Shown here one piece after another: positions 60,936 to 64,000 of a stretch of 64,000 nucleotides of DNA. Position numbers and translations under genes: made by a program. How positions within the stretch are numbered: the first letter of the stretch is position 1; each line of letters opens with the position of its first letter. Source of the DNA: Flavobacterium sp. SLB02 (lineage in GTDB: Bacteria > Bacteroidota > Bacteroidia > Flavobacteriales > Flavobacteriaceae); assembly GCF_009664855.1 (NCBI RefSeq), contig NZ_CP045928.1, positions 2,536,049 to 2,600,048 on the forward strand, written 5' to 3'. Below the pieces are notes generated by a model that saw only the letters and a program-made list of their open reading frames with translations, ran no database searches and was not told where the DNA came from.

Positions 60936-61153
60936 TGTTTTTAAATTGCATTTTAATTTTGCGCAAGTTACTTCATTTTTTTGAAAGAAAAAACATAATA
61001 AAACATAATAAAACGTTAACATCAACCCTATTAAACACTTATCTAATCCTAATACATTGACGGGACAAAGAAAAACTTTCCCTGTCCCGTTTTTAATTCA
61101 TGATATAAGTAAAAAATTACCTTATTATCTAATTACCCAATTGTCTAATTAAT

Positions 61154-62254
61154 TTAAGGTATGATTTTATTGTTTCGTAACTGCGCAAACAATTCAAAAA
61201 ACGAATCTTTGGTATCTTTATAAGCAACAAAACCAAGTTTTCTACTCTTAGACATATCGGTCATTACTTCCAGAGGACGGCTTAAATCAAGATCTGTATG
61301 CCAGGCCGATGCTAATTGTCCTAAATCATCTTCTATCAATTGATGTTCATTTGCAATGATTTTCCAGATCGTATCTTTTTTATTTAATTCTGTTTCAAGA
61401 GGTTGTATCGTTCCATTATATCCTTCCAATTCAATATCAAACCATTCTGCTATTTTCGGCCACAGCCATTTCCATCTAAAAACATCTCCGTTTGTGATAT
61501 TAAAAGCTTCGTTATGAGCTTCAGGATTTGTTGCCGCCCAAATGATCTGATCGGCCAAAACTTTAGCATCTGTAACATCAGATATCCCGTTCCATTGTGC
61601 CTCAGAACCCGGCCAGATAAACGGACTTCCTTCGGTTTTGCAAATACTGGCGTAAACAGCCAAAGTGGTTCCCATATTCATGGCGTTCCCAATCGTTTTA
61701 CCAATTAGCGTGTGCGGTCTGTGTATGTTCCAGCTAAAACGGTCTCTCGCTGCCGCTTCATATACTTCATCTTCCTGTGCGTAGTAAAAATTGGGCAGGT
61801 CTAATCGGGGTTGCTCTTCTCTTAATGGTGTTTGCGGTAAAGTACCTGTTATAGCATAAGCATCAAAAGGCCCTAAATAATGTTTTAATCCCGTAACTAA
61901 CGAAACATGTTTTATCGACTTTTTAGGAGATAATACGTTTAATAAATTACGAACCATGGCGCTATTTACCCTGATATTTTCTTCTTCGGTATCATTTCGC
62001 ATCCATGTTGTAAAAAAAATATGAGTTGGTACAATTTCGCTTAAAGCGGTAACTAATGATTCAGTATGAAGCAAATCGGCAGCAATAGATTGTAAACCTT
62101 TAATATCATTTTTCGGATTTCGGGAAAGTCCAAAAACGGTCCATCCTTTTTCCAGAAGTTTTATGGCCAGATTACTTCCGGCAATACCGGTTGCTCCTAC
62201 TACTAAGGCAATATTTCCGGCTGTTTCCTGTATTGGTAATTGTTGAGAATTCAT
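61154..62254 (-). CDS. PRISE-like SDR reductase
   Basis: A 366-residue NAD(P)-dependent short-chain reductase. Rossmann motif 'ALVVGATGIAGSNLAIKLLE' and 'VFGLSRNP'; 'ITGTLPQTPLREEQPRL' then 'LPNFYYAQEDEVYEAA', the NFYY-type motif that replaces YxxxK in progesterone-5-beta-reductase/iridoid-synthase (PRISE) enzymes; 'WNIHRPHTLIGKTIGNAMNM'. Bacterial PRISE proteins reduce enone-type double bonds; the natural substrate is unknown. It lies 85 bp downstream of a Crp-type regulator gene on the same strand, which probably controls it. Confidence 0.85.
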   Translation of the reverse strand: MNSQQLPIQETAGNIALVVGATGIAGSNLAIKLLEKGWTVFGLSRNPKNDIKGLQSIAADLLHTESLVTALSEIVPTHIFFTTWMRNDTEEENIRVNSAMVRNLLNVLSPKKSIKHVSLVTGLKHYLGPFDAYAITGTLPQTPLREEQPRLDLPNFYYAQEDEVYEAAARDRFSWNIHRPHTLIGKTIGNAMNMGTTLAVYASICKTEGSPFIWPGSEAQWNGISDVTDAKVLADQIIWAATNPEAHNEAFNITNGDVFRWKWLWPKIAEWFDIELEGYNGTIQPLETELNKKDTIWKIIANEHQLIEDDLGQLASAWHTDLDLSRPLEVMTDMSKSRKLGFVAYKDTKDSFFELFAQLRNNKIIP

Positions 62255-62339
62255 AAGTAATTTATTTTTCCCAAAATTACTTCACAAACCTTGCTCAGAA
62301 AGATGACCTGAAACAAGAAATTCACTTGATCTAAATCAA

Positions 62340-62924
62340 TTATTTGGGATCAAAAATGATATTCTTTTTAAGCCTGCTAAGGGTTTCAGGAGAAAGACCA
62401 AGATACGAAGCCAGTAAATTTTGCGGTATTCGTTTGATCAAATCAGGATTGTTTTCTATAATATGCCGATACTTTTCTTCTGCCGTGTGGGTGTGTGAAC
62501 TTATTAATCTTCGTTCTTTTGCAATTAAACTATTCTGAAAAAGCAATCGAAAATAGCGATCCATTACCGGAACTTGTATGGTTAGATTTTCGAAATCTTC
62601 TCTGGTAATCAGCAATACTTCTGAGTCTTCCATAGCATCGATGCTGTAAAAAGAAATTCCTCCACTAAAAAAGCTGCTCATGTCTGATGTCCACCAGCCT
62701 TTCGGCGAAAACTGGTTGATATGTTCATTGCCTTTATCATCTACATTATACGCCTTTAAAAGTCCTTTTGAAACAAATGTCAAATAATTACAAAGATGCC
62801 CTTCAACCACCACAAATTGCTTTTTCTTTAATTTTTTAGGTTTAAAGAAAGTCTTTATCAATTCCTTTTCGGCCGGGGTCAAAGAAATTTTTTCTTCAAG
62901 ATGTTTGAAAATTATATCGTACAT
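62340..62924 (-). CDS. Crp/Fnr-family transcriptional regulator
   Basis: A 194-residue regulator with cyclic-nucleotide-binding-type domain ('KKLKKKQFVVVEGHLCNYL', 'FVSKGLLKAYNVDDKGNEHI', 'WWTSDMSSFFSGG') and a C-terminal HTH ('IPQNLLASYLGLSPETLSRL'). It lacks the Fnr iron-sulfur cysteine cluster and the full cAMP phosphate loop, as is common in Bacteroidota members, so the ligand is unclear. Upstream of the PRISE-like gene. Confidence 0.9.
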   Translation of the reverse strand: MYDIIFKHLEEKISLTPAEKELIKTFFKPKKLKKKQFVVVEGHLCNYLTFVSKGLLKAYNVDDKGNEHINQFSPKGWWTSDMSSFFSGGISFYSIDAMEDSEVLLITREDFENLTIQVPVMDRYFRLLFQNSLIAKERRLISSHTHTAEEKYRHIIENNPDLIKRIPQNLLASYLGLSPETLSRLKKNIIFDPK

Positions 62925-63042
62925 TTTAAATTATTTTACTTTATGAATGATGAGGCGTAACAAATGTATGCTATTTATTTTTTAACTTTCATCCTCTAAA
63001 AAAATAGAGAATTACACTACCGTTTGGACACAAGTACAAAAC

Positions 63043-63144
63043 AAACACGAATTGCAGGAATTTGCACAAATTTTAATTGGTTTATTTAGTTTGTGAAATT
63101 AATTTCACGAAATGAATTAGTGTCAATTAGTGCAATTTGTGTTT
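63043..63144. repeat. Intergenic inverted repeat with central palindrome
   Basis: Arms 'aaacacgaattgca' (63043-63056) and 'tgcaatttgtgttt' (63131-63144) pair in 13 of 14 positions. A perfect 16-bp palindrome 'gtgaaattaatttcac' (63093-63108) lies inside. It fills most of the 305-bp gap between the Crp-like and GNAT genes; a plus-strand promoter for the GNAT was not identified. Confidence 0.75.
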
Positions 63145-63229
63145 AAAATTGATTTATAATATTTAGCCACACAGTAGGAGAATTAAGCCTGTTTTAATAC
63201 ATTGATTCGCAATTTTAAAGAGAAAAGAA

Positions 63230-63778
63230 ATGGTATTAGATTTTAAAAACTTTCCGCAGCTTATAACAGAGCGATTAATATTGAGAAGTATTGAAAATAC
63301 TGATGCCGGGTTAATTCACAAACTACGTTCTGATGAAGTTGTAAATCAATTTGTGGGTAGAGATAATTCGTCAACATTAGAAAAAGCAAAAGAGTTTATT
63401 CTAAAAATACAAAATCTGGTCTCGAAAAATGAAGGGCTTTATTGGATCATACGACTAAAAGAAAACAACGATTTAATAGGAACTGTTTGTTTGTGGAGTT
63501 TTGATCCCGAAAATGAAATCGTTGAAATTGGATATGAAATGCTGCCCGAATTTCAAGGCAGGGGAATTATGAGCGAAGCCATCAAAGCAGTTACAGCCTA
63601 TACTTTTGAAGAAATAAAAGCAAAGATAATTACGGCTTTTCCGTCAGCGGATAATGTCAATTCTGTAGCGATTCTAAAAAAACTGAATTTCGAATTCGAA
63701 GACAAAAAGTATAATAATACGCATGAAAATGTAAACAATATTGTCACGTATACTTTACGAAATCATGACTTTATTTAA
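63230..63778 (+). CDS. GNAT acetyltransferase (RimJ/RimL type)
   Basis: A 182-residue enzyme of the Acetyltransf_3 group: 'FPQLITERLILRSIENTDAG', 'DLIGTVCLWSFDPENEIVEI', acetyl-CoA loop 'GYEMLPEFQGRGIMSEAIKA' and 'SVAILKKLNFEFEDKK'. It would acetylate a protein N-terminus or a small amine. Single gene with a purine-rich stretch (aaagagaaaagaa) before the ATG. Confidence 0.9.
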   Translation: MVLDFKNFPQLITERLILRSIENTDAGLIHKLRSDEVVNQFVGRDNSSTLEKAKEFILKIQNLVSKNEGLYWIIRLKENNDLIGTVCLWSFDPENEIVEIGYEMLPEFQGRGIMSEAIKAVTAYTFEEIKAKIITAFPSADNVNSVAILKKLNFEFEDKKYNNTHENVNNIVTYTLRNHDFI

Positions 63779-63868
63779 AAACCAGATCAGGTATAAATAC
63801 CTATACGGCAATCAGTAAAATATATTTATTTTTATATTGCTTTTGTATTCATAACTAATATCATCAAA

Positions 63869-64000
63869 ATGGGAACACCTTCTGACCACGGACTATCAAA
63901 AGAATTAAAAAATCGTGCCACTCCAATTAAAGAGAGAATCGCCGTTAGAAATGCCGGAATTGTTCTTTTAAATGACTATATCTCTATACTGTTCAAAAGG
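63869..64000 (+). CDS. Partial gene; N-terminus resembles contractile-injection tape-measure domain
   Basis: An ATG at 63869 opens a frame that continues past the window edge (44 codons seen). The sequence 'KERIAVRNAGIVLLNDYISI' followed by 'LFKR' resembles the 'NAGLVLL.PFL..LF..LGL' stretch of tape-measure-associated proteins of extracellular contractile injection systems. Only 44 residues are visible, so the call is tentative. Confidence 0.45.
   Translation, partial: MGTPSDHGLSKELKNRATPIKERIAVRNAGIVLLNDYISILFKR

Overview
The window is chromosomal DNA of a Flavobacterium-like member of the Bacteroidota. The evidence is low GC content, a SusC/SusD pair, DUF4249 and FecR/ECF-sigma signalling, TAnnTTTG-type -7 boxes with few Shine-Dalgarno sites, and families of intergenic CGCAAAG palindromes. 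I saw no rRNA, tRNA, CRISPR array, transposase or integrase. All family assignments come from reading motifs by eye, without database searches.

Layout. (1) 0.3-9.9 kb: a PPC-domain secreted protein and a DUF763 protein. Next comes a regulatory block of a small protein, a histidine kinase, a receiver-like protein and two tandem AraC regulators. This block is bracketed by a 40-bp perfect direct repeat derived from the 3' end of a LuxR-type gene. It is followed by that LuxR gene, a DUF1349 protein and an M20 amidohydrolase. (2) 9.9-35.5 kb: a polysaccharide utilisation locus (PUL) for pectin-type side chains. It holds GH43, GH28, a rhamnogalacturonan-acetylesterase-like SGNH enzyme, GH2, GH115, PL22 oligogalacturonate lyase, GH105, a second GH43-like enzyme, SusD, SusC, a second GH2 and an esterase-GH43 fusion. 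Five copies of a 17-bp direct-repeat operator (ACAGGAT-N3-ACAGGAT) lie at its promoters at one fixed distance from the -7 region, which predicts a single regulon. (3) 35.6-40.8 kb: ECF sigma factor, small protein, FecR anti-sigma, STN-type TonB receptor and DUF4249 lipoprotein, a cell-surface signalling unit. (4) 41.4-47.8 kb: an RND tripartite efflux operon with a small secreted leader protein and a good promoter. (5) 48.1-54.8 kb: nucleosidase, GNAT, MsrA, a decayed polymorphic-toxin tail followed by a possible orphan immunity gene, then a BlaR1/BlaI pair with three phased operators. (6) 55-64 kb: repeat-rich spacer, an MreB-family gene, an acidic repeat protein, a papain/NlpC-like protein, a GCS-fold amidoligase-like protein, a GreA/Rnk-like factor, a PRISE-like reductase, a Crp-family regulator, a GNAT, and at the right edge the first 44 codons of a gene whose start resembles a contractile-injection tape-measure domain.

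How the PUL should work: SusCD imports oligosaccharides. GH28, the GH43 enzymes, the GH2 enzymes, GH115 and the esterases trim and deacetylate them. PL22 and GH105 finish oligogalacturonates and unsaturated ends. Almost all the enzymes carry signal peptides, and no endo-acting pectate or rhamnogalacturonan lyase is present, so backbone cleavage must be supplied elsewhere.

Most promising for follow-up: the fixed-geometry operator set, the 40-bp repeat bracketing the regulatory module, the papain-like plus amidoligase-like neighbourhood (57-60 kb), the toxin relic, and the possible edge of an extracellular contractile injection locus.
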